Notes under the pieces: model-generated
Told to the model about the DNA's origin: nothing
The model's database searches: none
The model's input: the letters and a program-made list of their open reading frames with translations, nothing else
Made by a program: the position numbers and the translations under genes
Shown here: positions 8,825 to 16,682 of the stretch, piece after piece
Layout of the letters: each line of letters starts with the position of its first letter
Position numbering within the stretch: the first letter of the stretch is position 1
Origin: Tautonia marina
GTDB lineage: Bacteria > Planctomycetota > Planctomycetia > Isosphaerales > Isosphaeraceae
Length of the DNA: 64,000 bases
Direction of reading: 5' to 3'
Assembly (NCBI RefSeq): GCF_009177065.1
Contig: NZ_WEZF01000018.1
Coordinates: 62,001-126,000, forward strand

Positions 8825-9886
8825 TTACTGGGCCGCTTCTCCTTCGGCCTTCGGCGGCGTGACCTCCTCGATCTTCGGCGCGGCTTCCAGCTCTCGGATG
8901 ATCTGGTCGTTCACCTGATCGGTGGCCAGGGTCGAGGCCACCCGCAGGGCGTTCTTGATGGCTCGGGCGTCGCTCGAACCGTGGCAGATGATGCAAGAGC
9001 CCCGGATGCCGAGCAGCGGGCCGCCGCCATACTCGTGATACTCGTAGCGCCGTTTCAGGCCCCGAAGCGAGGCGATGATCTTTCCACCGGCCTCCTCAGG
9101 AATCTCGGGCAACAACCGGGCGATCTCCTGCTTCAGCTCGGCAAAGAGGAACTCGACCGCCCCCTCGCCCGCCTTGAGCAGGACGTTCCCGACGAACCCT
9201 TCGCACACAACCACGCGGGCGTCCCCTTCGTAGATGTCTCGCCCTTCGATATTGCCGTGGAAGCGATTCGCCATCTGACTGGCGCGGAAGAGGGCGGCGG
9301 TGGCTCGGGTCAGCTCGGTTCCCTTCGTCTCCTCGCTGCCGACGTTGAGCAGACCGATATGAGGCTTATCCACGCCAAGGATCTGCTCGGCATAGACGGC
9401 CCCCATGACACCGTATTGATACAGGTCTTCGGGCCGAGCGTTCATGTTCGCTCCCACGTCGACGATGACCACCGGCCCGTGGTGCGACGGGAATATCGCG
9501 GCGATCCCCGGTCGTCGGACGCCGGGCAAGAACATCTTGGCGTTGAACAGGGCCGAGGCGACCATCGCGCCGGTGCTCCCGGCCGAGACGATCCCGCCCA
9601 CCTCTCCAGCAGCCATCAAGGCCCAGCTCTTGGAGATCGAATTGTCTCGCTTCTTGCGCAGGGCCTCGACCGGCTTTTCGTCCATGCCGATCACTTCCGA
9701 GGCATGAACAATCGGCAGGCGGTCGCGGGGAGCGTCGGGGTAGTGGGCCAGTTCCGCCGCCACCCGAGCCTCGTCGCCAACCAGGACCACGGTCAGGCCC
9801 GGCTCTCCCCGAACCGCCTCGACCGCTCCCTCAACGATCGGCCCGGGGGCCAGATCCCCCCCCATCGCATCCAGCACGATCCGCAT
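8825..9886 (-). CDS. plsX: Phosphate acyltransferase PlsX
   Basis: Converts acyl-ACP to acyl-phosphate, the first step of the PlsX/PlsY phospholipid route. The 353-residue reading starts MRIVLDAMGGDLAPG at 9886, the family N-terminus; the open frame upstream of it is not conserved. Visible signatures include VGDEARV, AVGEVGGIVSAGSTGA-type loop, NVGSEETKGTEL, and GFVGNVLLKAGEG. The acidic tail (EEVTPPKAEGEAAQ) is an extension. It heads the fab cluster; the common partners rpmF (upstream) and fabH (downstream) are absent here. Confidence 0.96.
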   Translation of the reverse strand: MRIVLDAMGGDLAPGPIVEGAVEAVRGEPGLTVVLVGDEARVAAELAHYPDAPRDRLPIVHASEVIGMDEKPVEALRKKRDNSISKSWALMAAGEVGGIVSAGSTGAMVASALFNAKMFLPGVRRPGIAAIFPSHHGPVVIVDVGANMNARPEDLYQYGVMGAVYAEQILGVDKPHIGLLNVGSEETKGTELTRATAALFRASQMANRFHGNIEGRDIYEGDARVVVCEGFVGNVLLKAGEGAVEFLFAELKQEIARLLPEIPEEAGGKIIASLRGLKRRYEYHEYGGGPLLGIRGSCIICHGSSDARAIKNALRVASTLATDQVNDQIIRELEAAPKIEEVTPPKAEGEAAQ

Positions 9887-10405
9887 CGGTGATCCACTCC
9901 AGCAAGGAAGCGACGTGACACGCTCCCGATCCGTCGGAAAAAATGCCCCGGCCGAAGCGATCGGCCCATTCACCCCATCCAGGCCTGTGGCTCCGCATCC
10001 GATCCGGACTCGTCCGGCTGTCCGGCTCGACGAGACCGGTCTCGCAATCCTCGACCGGGTCAGCCCAGCAACACGGGTCGAAACCGCTCCAGATGAGGTC
10101 GTCGAGGCATCGCAAAGAGCGACATCGTAGGACATCGGACGCAGCCATGTCAAGCACCGCCGCATTGCCCTAAGCCAAGACAATTTCAGCGGATCGGCCC
10201 GACTCCCCGGCAGCAATCTCGTTCGAATTCTCCCGGCCTGGCCACCCCTTTCGTCACTGGCATGTCACTTGCACAATCCTGTTCCGGTGTGCGAGCGTTC
10301 CAGGTGAAGAACCCCAGACCCAGACCACTCCGAACGACTCGCGCCCTCCTCTTGAATTCTGAGTACTCCGCCCTGTGCCACGATCCTTGGAAGGACATCA
10401 CCATC
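9887..10405. other. Divergent promoter region between plsX and dps
   Basis: 519 bp separate the starts of plsX (-) and dps (+). No coding sequence was found: the frame that runs upstream from plsX has no family signature, and an rpmF (L32) gene was looked for and not seen. The region holds the sigma-54-like site annotated separately. The promoter of plsX was not identified. Confidence 0.6.
10257..10273 (+). promoter_or_regulatory. Probable sigma-54 (-24/-12) promoter of dps
   Basis: CTGGCATGTCACTTGCA matches the RpoN consensus (YTGGCACG-N4-TTGCW) at every key position except one C-to-T change; the invariant GG (10259-10260) and GC (10271-10272) have the required 10-bp spacing. It points toward dps, would start transcription near 10284 and leave a leader of about 120 nt. 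rpoN is encoded at 29163-30590. No enhancer-binding activator gene was seen in the window. Confidence 0.6.
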
Positions 10406-10912
10406 ATGGCGACCGGTCAAACCCATCGCATGTTCCGGACCCGTGTTGACTTGCCCACCGATCAACGCGAGAAGCTGGTCGAACTGCTCAACCAGCACGT
10501 CGCCGATTCGATGGACCTCTACACCCAGGTCAAACACGCCCACTGGAATGTCAAGGGGCGCAACTTCTACTCCATCCACGAGCTGACCGACACCTTCGCC
10601 GCCGAGTTGCTTCCGTTCGTCGATGAGATCGCCGAGCGCGCGACCGCCCTCGGCGGGTTCGTCACCGGCACACTCCGCATGGCGGCCGAATCGACCAGCC
10701 TGCCGGAATACCCGACCGACCTGGTCGATGCCCTCGACCACGTTCAGGCCCTCGTCGAGCGCATCGGGGCCTACGCCAATAGCGTCCGGTCTGCCATTGA
10801 TCAGGCCGAGGACCTCGGCGACAAGGACACCGCCGACCTGTTCACCGAGATCAGCCGGCTGGTCGACAAGCGGCTCTGGTTCTTCGAGGCCCATCTGCAG
10901 GGCAACGAGTAA
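10406..10912 (+). CDS. dps: Dps-family ferritin-like DNA-protection protein
   Basis: The 168-residue protein starts MATGQTHRMFRTR at 10406, preceded by GGAAGGA about 10 nt upstream. It has the Dps four-helix pattern with the intersubunit ferroxidase residues: KHAHWNVKGRNFYSIHELTD (His/Trp of helix A and the His-x(11)-Asp-like spacing) and FVDEIAERATALGG (Asp, Glu of helix B). Family members assemble as dodecamers that oxidise Fe(II) with peroxide and may coat DNA under stress or starvation. Monocistronic, flanked upstream by a sigma-54-like promoter and downstream by a strong hairpin terminator. Confidence 0.93.
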   Translation: MATGQTHRMFRTRVDLPTDQREKLVELLNQHVADSMDLYTQVKHAHWNVKGRNFYSIHELTDTFAAELLPFVDEIAERATALGGFVTGTLRMAAESTSLPEYPTDLVDALDHVQALVERIGAYANSVRSAIDQAEDLGDKDTADLFTEISRLVDKRLWFFEAHLQGNE

Positions 10913-10985
10913 CCGCCAACGCAACGAGCCGAGCCTGACGACACGGGGTCGGCCGCGTGTCCTGCGACATCGTCAGAGACAAGCA

Positions 10986-11016
10986 AGGCGTCGGAACGCC
11001 GAGCGTTCCGACGCCT
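10986..11016 (+). terminator. Rho-independent terminator of dps
   Basis: A perfect 14-bp stem (AGGCGTCGGAACGC and its complement) with a 3-nt CGA loop, followed by GTTTTCGTTTC. It sits 73 bp past the dps stop and before the convergent end of the AsmA-like gene, so it may separate both transcripts; the T-rich side favours the plus strand. Confidence 0.85.
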
Positions 11017-11056
11017 GTTTTCGTTTCGAGTCAAACGCCTGGTCAGCCTGCATCAA

Positions 11057-14000
11057 TCAGGGTTGATCGTCTCGTCTCCCCGCCCCTCCACCGATCACGT
11101 CGCGGAGCAAGCCGCGCCCCACGTCTCGGAGCAGGTCCTCCGCCGGAGGAGCGACCGGCGGCGGGTTGGCGGGACCTTGCTGGTCCTGGCCGCCTCGATC
11201 CTCCTCATCACCGAGCATGCGAAGCAACTGACCGGCTCCCGCGGCCGCCCCTCGACCGATCAGGCGGCCTCCTTGCTGGCGAAGCCCGATCCGGAACGCC
11301 TCCTGGTCCAGTTTCGGCTGGCCGAGTGTCCCTCCGATCGGCACGCCGACGCGAGTTCCGCCCAGCACATCGTTCAACACCTGCTGACCGCCGAGCATGC
11401 GTTCGCTCAACGGGACTCCCACCCGCACCGCGAGGGTCTGGTCGAGTCCGACCGACCCCTCAAACTGCAATGCCACCCCCTCGGCGGCCACAATCTCCAG
11501 GCCGCTCTGATGCACCCGCCCCTCGGAAATGGCCACGTCCACCACCTGGTTGATCGTCAGGTTCGGGACGTCCTGTGCCGCCAGACCGGACAGCCCAAGG
11601 ATGCGCTGCATCATCGGACCGGGGCCGTAGGTCACCTCCTCGAAGGCGACGCGCGAGGCCAATTCAACCTCCGCCCCCCCCTCCTCCGGCGATGGCCCGG
11701 CCAGCGGCACCCGCAACTGGTTCACCCGAACCGAGAGCCTGCCGTTGACCTGCGTCGCCTCGCGAAGCACCGGGGCAATGTAGGCAAGCACCTGTCGAGA
11801 CACCTCGTCGGTAATCTCCACCTTGTCGATCCCTGACCCTTCGGCAATCGTCAAGATCGCCGAACCGTCCTCTCCCAGTTCGACCGCCGGCGTCACAACG
11901 AGTTGACCGCCGTTGAGGGTCGTGGCGATCGGGTCAATCAGGATCTCTCCCCGATCGCAGCGGACCACCAGTGGCGCCGGGCCCACCTGCAAGCCAAAGA
12001 TCGCCGCCTCGGTCAAATCGACACCCAACTCTGCATCGATTCCGCTGAGAATTTCCTTCGTCGAGCCGACCGAAAGTGGGCCGTTCAGGCGGAACGGCCG
12101 GGGCGTCCCGACGAGTCGGGCTTTGGGCTCGGTCGCTTCCGCCACCTGAAGGCTAATGGCATCCCAATCCGGCTCAAACGCCCCGGTCAGCGACGCCACC
12201 CGAGCCGACGATACCGCATCGATCCGTCCCGACGCCCGCACCGTCCCCATCGCGTGTTCGACGAGCAGTTCGGCCAGATCGAGCCGATCGTCCGACGCTC
12301 GGTAAACCGCGTCGAAAGCGAGTGACGGCGAATTGCCCACCGGTGCCCCACCTTCGACCGCAACCTCCTCAGCCATCGCCAACCGGCCTCGGACGGCCAG
12401 CGCCTCCTCGATCGGCGACACATCCACCACCGCGTCGATCCCTTCGGTCTTCGCGGCGACATGCACCCGGTTCCAGCCGCTCGGCACGCCGGGAGGAGCC
12501 GCCGAACCTTGCACGATCAGGTCCAACCGGGCGGCATCCCGAACGATCGGCTCCTCGGTCAAGCCGGCGACCTGAAGCGCCTGGCCCTCCACCGCCAGCC
12601 GAGCCGTGAAGGAACTGCCCGCCTCATCGCGTCGATAATCACCGCCGAACCGCCCCGATCCCCCCAGCATCACCTCTCCCAGATCGACCCACTGGCGGAG
12701 TTGAGCATCGAGTGCGTTCAGGTCGATCGAGCCGCCAAACGTCACCCCCTCGTCCAGATCCCCCTGCCCTTCGGCATTCAGGAAGCGAGAGGCAACCGCA
12801 ACCGTCTCAACCGCGACCGTCGTGCCTGTCCCCTGGAGCAACCGGGCCGACAGGGTGATCGGCTCCTCCATCGCCACGACCCGCGCCCCTTCCCGAGCCG
12901 ACAGCCCGGCAATGCGGGCCGTCACCTCGGCCGGAGAGGCGCCATCCTCCCGAGCCGGCTCGAGGATCGCCACCACATCGACCGCCCCTTGTTCCAGAGT
13001 CAAGCCGTCTCGCAAGGCGAGCGTGTTCGGCAGTTGCTTCGCCAATGCGGCCAGATCAACCCGGCCAACCCATTTCGATGCCCCGTCCGGCCCGTCCGGA
13101 GCGAGTCCGACAGTGGCCACCGGCGCGGTCAGGTCAAGCTGTCGAATGGCCACCCCTGCGGTCGCCAGATCGAGATCCCAGGCCGCCTCGATCCGGTCGA
13201 ACTCTGGCTGATCCCCCTTCAAGGTCGGACCTCCGACCGCAAGCTGGGTCAAGATCGCATCCCCGGTCAGGTGCAGATCCTCCCCGAGCATCCGGACTCC
13301 GACCTCTCCGCCGAAGATCCCTTCGGCCACCACGCCCGCCTGCTCGACGGCCAGCGGCCAGCGCGAGCCGGCGATGGACACCACCGCCTCGGCTGCCTCG
13401 GGATTCCGAGCGTCATAGTGACCCGTGACCTCCAGGGTCCTCGCGTCGGGATTACTCAGCGCGATCTCCCAGTTCAACGGGGCCGGCAGGCAATTCAACG
13501 TCATGTCGAGCCGTTCGGCCGTCACCGGCTCGGCCAGCTCAGGGCTGGTCAACAGCAAGGTTCCGTCGTCAATCGCCAGGGTAAAGCGCGTGGGAGGCCC
13601 CTGGTCGTCATCCGGCGTGTCGTCCTCATCGTCGCCACCAGCCAGAATCGGGCCGAGCGCCTCGGCCAGGTCGATCGACCCATCGGCCCGGCGCTCGATA
13701 TCGACCGAGGCTCCATGCAAGGTCAACGTGCCGAAGTCCGGTTGCATCGTGACCAGTTGCCAGAGCGATCGGTTCAGTGTCGCCGTCGGGCTGCTGACCA
13801 CCGCCTTGCCGTTCCCATCTCGAAGCACCACCCCCGTGAGCCGCACGGGTTCGCTCCACGAAACGGAGAGCCCCTCCAGCTCAATCACGGTCGGAGCGTA
13901 CATCACGTTGACCTGCGCAATGATCGCTCGCCTCACCATCGGCGTCCCGACCAACCACGGCAGACCAGCAATTCCACAGATGAGGAGAATCAAGCCGACG

Positions 14001-14062
14001 ACCGCGATCCCTCGCAGACGTCTCCTCCAACGGGGGCGGGGGCTCTCGGGCGAATGTGACAC
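11057..14062 (-). CDS. Large AsmA-like membrane-anchored protein
   Basis: 1001 residues: a basic cytoplasmic start (MSHSPESPRPRWRRRLRG), one membrane helix (about 18-40, GIAVVGLILLICGIAGLPWLV), then a long extracytoplasmic part rich in beta strands of the AsmA/DUF748 style (for example LEGLSVSWSEPVRLTGVVLRD and repeated DLTAPVATVGL-like strands). The C-terminus has the AsmA-type ending VGVPIGGTLGQPKL followed by a Gly/Arg-rich tail. Proteins of the AsmA/TamB group bridge the envelope and are linked to phospholipid transport or outer-membrane assembly (family knowledge); here that role is inferred from architecture only. The lipoprotein gene upstream on the same strand is 388 bp away and may not be in the same transcript. 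Very low Cys and Lys content, like other exported proteins here. Confidence 0.7.
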   Translation of the reverse strand: MSHSPESPRPRWRRRLRGIAVVGLILLICGIAGLPWLVGTPMVRRAIIAQVNVMYAPTVIELEGLSVSWSEPVRLTGVVLRDGNGKAVVSSPTATLNRSLWQLVTMQPDFGTLTLHGASVDIERRADGSIDLAEALGPILAGGDDEDDTPDDDQGPPTRFTLAIDDGTLLLTSPELAEPVTAERLDMTLNCLPAPLNWEIALSNPDARTLEVTGHYDARNPEAAEAVVSIAGSRWPLAVEQAGVVAEGIFGGEVGVRMLGEDLHLTGDAILTQLAVGGPTLKGDQPEFDRIEAAWDLDLATAGVAIRQLDLTAPVATVGLAPDGPDGASKWVGRVDLAALAKQLPNTLALRDGLTLEQGAVDVVAILEPAREDGASPAEVTARIAGLSAREGARVVAMEEPITLSARLLQGTGTTVAVETVAVASRFLNAEGQGDLDEGVTFGGSIDLNALDAQLRQWVDLGEVMLGGSGRFGGDYRRDEAGSSFTARLAVEGQALQVAGLTEEPIVRDAARLDLIVQGSAAPPGVPSGWNRVHVAAKTEGIDAVVDVSPIEEALAVRGRLAMAEEVAVEGGAPVGNSPSLAFDAVYRASDDRLDLAELLVEHAMGTVRASGRIDAVSSARVASLTGAFEPDWDAISLQVAEATEPKARLVGTPRPFRLNGPLSVGSTKEILSGIDAELGVDLTEAAIFGLQVGPAPLVVRCDRGEILIDPIATTLNGGQLVVTPAVELGEDGSAILTIAEGSGIDKVEITDEVSRQVLAYIAPVLREATQVNGRLSVRVNQLRVPLAGPSPEEGGAEVELASRVAFEEVTYGPGPMMQRILGLSGLAAQDVPNLTINQVVDVAISEGRVHQSGLEIVAAEGVALQFEGSVGLDQTLAVRVGVPLSERMLGGQQVLNDVLGGTRVGVPIGGTLGQPKLDQEAFRIGLRQQGGRLIGRGAAAGAGQLLRMLGDEEDRGGQDQQGPANPPPVAPPAEDLLRDVGRGLLRDVIGGGAGRRDDQP

Positions 14063-14450
14063 GGATCAAGCTCCTTGAAGATCGAGCCCCTTCCGAGGCG
14101 GAACGGTCGGAGATCGGTCAAAGCCCACCGCAGCAATCATACCGAATCTCAATATTTTCCGTGGAACCCATGCGGATTCAGAACCCCAGGAATCATCACA
14201 GGGGTCCATTGCGAACATGAACAATCAAAATTGCCTCCCCACACCCGGCCTTTGCCACCCGCTCGGCCCCTTGCGGGGGTAAGGGCTATCTCTCTGGCTC
14301 CCTCTTCCCACGATCGCGGGGAGAGGATTGTCTCTCTGGCTCCCTCTCCCCGCGATCGCGGGGAGAGGGTCGGGGTGAAGAGTCCCCTCTCTCAAGCGCA
14401 GCGCAAGACCCTTCAGCCACTGGCAAGCAATCCTCAACCGCCTCCGCTTT
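14063..14450. other. Intergenic region carrying a tandem REP-like repeat
   Basis: 388 bp between the lipoprotein stop and the AsmA-like start. No gene was found; the small open frame in it (14225-14437) is made largely from the repeat. The left part near 14140-14230 is richer in A/T and probably holds the AsmA-like promoter. Confidence 0.5.
14289..14370. repeat. Two tandem copies of a 42-nt REP-like palindromic unit
   Basis: Each copy reads TCTCTCTGGCTCCCTCT, then a GC-rich palindrome around CGATCG, then GGGGAGAGG. The second copy holds a perfect 28-bp palindrome (14342-14369) centred on CGATCG; the first has two changes in its left arm. The same CCCTCTCCCC/GGGGAGAGGG arms recur near 43.25 and 47.5 kb. 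Confidence 0.85.
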
Positions 14451-15239
14451 TCACGGCTGCGGCGTCTCGGGAGCGGGAGCCGGAGCCGGAGCCGGGCCGA
14501 TCAGATCATTCAGCAGTTGGCCCGACAGTTCTCGGGCCGACTTCCGCAGCCCTTCCCGGGCGCGCTGGGCTTCGCCGGTCACTTGCTGGCGAACATTCCC
14601 CACCGCCTGACGAACCCCTTGCCGGGCACCTTCAACCGACTGATCGACCTGCCCTTTGACCACACCCAGGGTCGACTCAACCTCGCCACGCAGCTCGTCG
14701 GCTGCCTGACGGGCTTCCCCCTTGACCCCGTCGATCGTCAACTCGACTTCCGATCGAAGCTCGCCGACGGTCTGATCGACCTCGCCGCGCAGCTCGTTCG
14801 CCGCGCCCGCTGCCGCCGCCCCAACGGCTTCCCGAACGCCGCCAACCACCCCGTCAATCACCTGCTCGGCTTCGGCCTTCGCCTTCGGAGCCAGTTCCTT
14901 GGGCGCGGGCAACTGAGGCAGTTCGGGCAAGGCGGGCGGAGTCAGGGCCTCGGCCGAGGAGGAGGAGTCGAAGCTTGACGGAGTCACGGAATCGTCGAAG
15001 AAGAACGGCGCGGGCATCTCCGCCTCATCCCGTGGAGCGGAACGTTCCGGAGCGACCTGATGGGCGGTCGAGGCCGCCGGATTCGGGGCTGACGTGGTGG
15101 CAGCCGGGGACGAGGCGACCGGCGTGGCCCCATCTCCAGAACCCGACCCGCAGCCGGTCAGCACCAAGGCCATGCCGACAGCCATTCCCATCGAGCCGAA
15201 CATTCTTCGGACGGCAAGCGGACCACTCATCTTGAGCAT
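14451..15239 (-). CDS. Lipoprotein with amphipathic helical repeats
   Basis: 262 residues. N-terminal lipoprotein signal with lipobox LTGC (Cys at about 30), then a Ser/Ala/Pro-rich linker (about 31-110). Residues about 115-245 form repeated amphipathic helices in which GEVxxTxGxxKGExxQ-like units recur (for example DELRGEVESTLGVVKGQVDQ), recalling apolipoprotein/LEA-type 11-residue repeats. The end is Pro/Ala-rich (APAPAPAPETPQP). No catalytic motif. Likely anchored in a membrane with the helical part lying along lipid or forming a coiled coil. No orthologous family name is recognised. The gene diverges from the beta-propeller gene at 15509. Confidence 0.75.
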   Translation of the reverse strand: MLKMSGPLAVRRMFGSMGMAVGMALVLTGCGSGSGDGATPVASSPAATTSAPNPAASTAHQVAPERSAPRDEAEMPAPFFFDDSVTPSSFDSSSSAEALTPPALPELPQLPAPKELAPKAKAEAEQVIDGVVGGVREAVGAAAAGAANELRGEVDQTVGELRSEVELTIDGVKGEARQAADELRGEVESTLGVVKGQVDQSVEGARQGVRQAVGNVRQQVTGEAQRAREGLRKSARELSGQLLNDLIGPAPAPAPAPETPQP

Positions 15240-15508
15240 CTTCCGTGACTCCCCAGCAGTTCCTAGGCGAGGCCCAGCCCGGAACCTCCCCCTCGGGGCC
15301 TCCGTGGCAGGGCTTGCGAACGACCGGAGGATACTCGGCTTCGCTCAATCGACAAGGTCACTTCCGAGCCATCGGGGCGTTGCTCCCACCGATCGCGCCC
15401 TGTAGCCTGACCTGGAACATGCGACCGCCCCCCGTCCCTGGCGGTCTCCGCTCGTGCGAGCTTGCCCACGACGACCGACCCCTCGGCCGACTTCTGGAGG
15501 AGGAGCCC

Positions 15509-16639
15509 ATGCTCCCGACCCGCCGCGCCCTCGTCCTGCTGGTCCTCGCCCTGATCGCGGCCTTGCCAGCCGGATCGACCCGAGCCGACGACCCCGCCGA
15601 CGAACCGATCCGTCGCCTGCTCTTCGTTGCCGTGCCCGGCATCCGCAACTACCTCGAATACGGCGGCCACGGCCTGCTCGTCTTTGACATCGACGATGGC
15701 CACCGCTTCCTCAAGCGCATCCCGACCGGCGGCCTGAATTCCGAGGGAGAACCGATCAACGTCAAGGGCATCTGTGCCAGTGCGATCACCAACCGCCTTT
15801 ACATCAGCACCATTACCACCCTCCAATGCCTTGACCTGAAAACTGAGCAGATTCTCTGGGAAATTCCCTACGAGGGTGGTTGCGACCGCATGTCCCTTTC
15901 CCCCGACGGCAAAACCCTCTACCTCCCCTCCTTCGAGAAGGCCCACTGGCACGTCGTCGATGCCCTCAGCGGTGACGTGATCGCCAAAATCGTTCCCGAT
16001 TCGGGGGCTCACAACACGGTCTACGGCCTCGATGGGCGTTTTGCCTATCTTGCGGGCCTGCGGTCGAACCTGCTCACCGTTGCCGACACCTCGACCCACA
16101 CCATCGCCAAAACGGTCGGCCCCTTCTCGCACTCAATCCGCCCGTTCACGGTCAACGGATCGCAGACGCGATGCTATGTCAATGTGAACGAGTTGCTTGG
16201 CTTCGAGATCGGCGACATCACCACCGGCGAGAAGCTCGCTCGCGTCGAGGTCCAGGGCTTCAACCGAGGCCCCGTCAAGCGGCACGGTTGCCCGAGCCAC
16301 GGCGTCGGCCTGACGCCCGATGAGTCTGAAGTCTGGGTCGTCGATGCCTACAACCATCGCCTCCACATCTTCGACAACACCACCATGCCCCCCACCCAAC
16401 GCGAGAGCATCGCCGTCCGCGACGAGCCCGGCTGGATCACCTTCAGCCTCGACGGCTCGATCGCTTGGCCCTCGACCGGCGACGTGATCGACGTGGCCTC
16501 CCGCCAGATCATCGCCACCCTGACCGACGAACACGGCAACCCCGTCATGAGCGAGAAGGTCGTCGAGATCCACTGGCAAGGGGACGAACCGATCCGCAAC
16601 GGCGACCAGTTCGGGCTCGGGCGCGTCATGACCGACTGA
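15509..16639 (+). CDS. Secreted YVTN-type beta-propeller protein
   Basis: 376 residues from ATG 15509, which follows a GGAGGAGGAG binding site; the frame is open further upstream but lacks a signal there. A signal peptide (MLPTRRALVLLVLALIAALPAGSTRA) is followed by beta-propeller blades: YEGGCDRMSLSPDGKTLYLPS, GLTPDESEVWVVDAYNHRLHIFD and similar repeats. Such proteins are often repeat scaffolds or lactonase-like; no catalytic residues can be assigned. It is 43 bp upstream of a beta-helix protein on the same strand, so they probably form a two-gene unit. Confidence 0.8.
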   Translation: MLPTRRALVLLVLALIAALPAGSTRADDPADEPIRRLLFVAVPGIRNYLEYGGHGLLVFDIDDGHRFLKRIPTGGLNSEGEPINVKGICASAITNRLYISTITTLQCLDLKTEQILWEIPYEGGCDRMSLSPDGKTLYLPSFEKAHWHVVDALSGDVIAKIVPDSGAHNTVYGLDGRFAYLAGLRSNLLTVADTSTHTIAKTVGPFSHSIRPFTVNGSQTRCYVNVNELLGFEIGDITTGEKLARVEVQGFNRGPVKRHGCPSHGVGLTPDESEVWVVDAYNHRLHIFDNTTMPPTQRESIAVRDEPGWITFSLDGSIAWPSTGDVIDVASRQIIATLTDEHGNPVMSEKVVEIHWQGDEPIRNGDQFGLGRVMTD

Positions 16640-16682
16640 CGACGATCCCCGCCCCTTTCTTCCGATCAGGAGCAGCGTTCCC

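Noticed and set aside
9887-10258. rpmF (ribosomal protein L32) expected upstream of plsX
   Set aside because: No basic short frame with the MAVPKRR-type start was found on either strand.
14225-14437. 70-residue minus-strand open frame in the AsmA/lipoprotein gap
   Set aside because: It is made mostly of the REP-like repeat and has no independent support.
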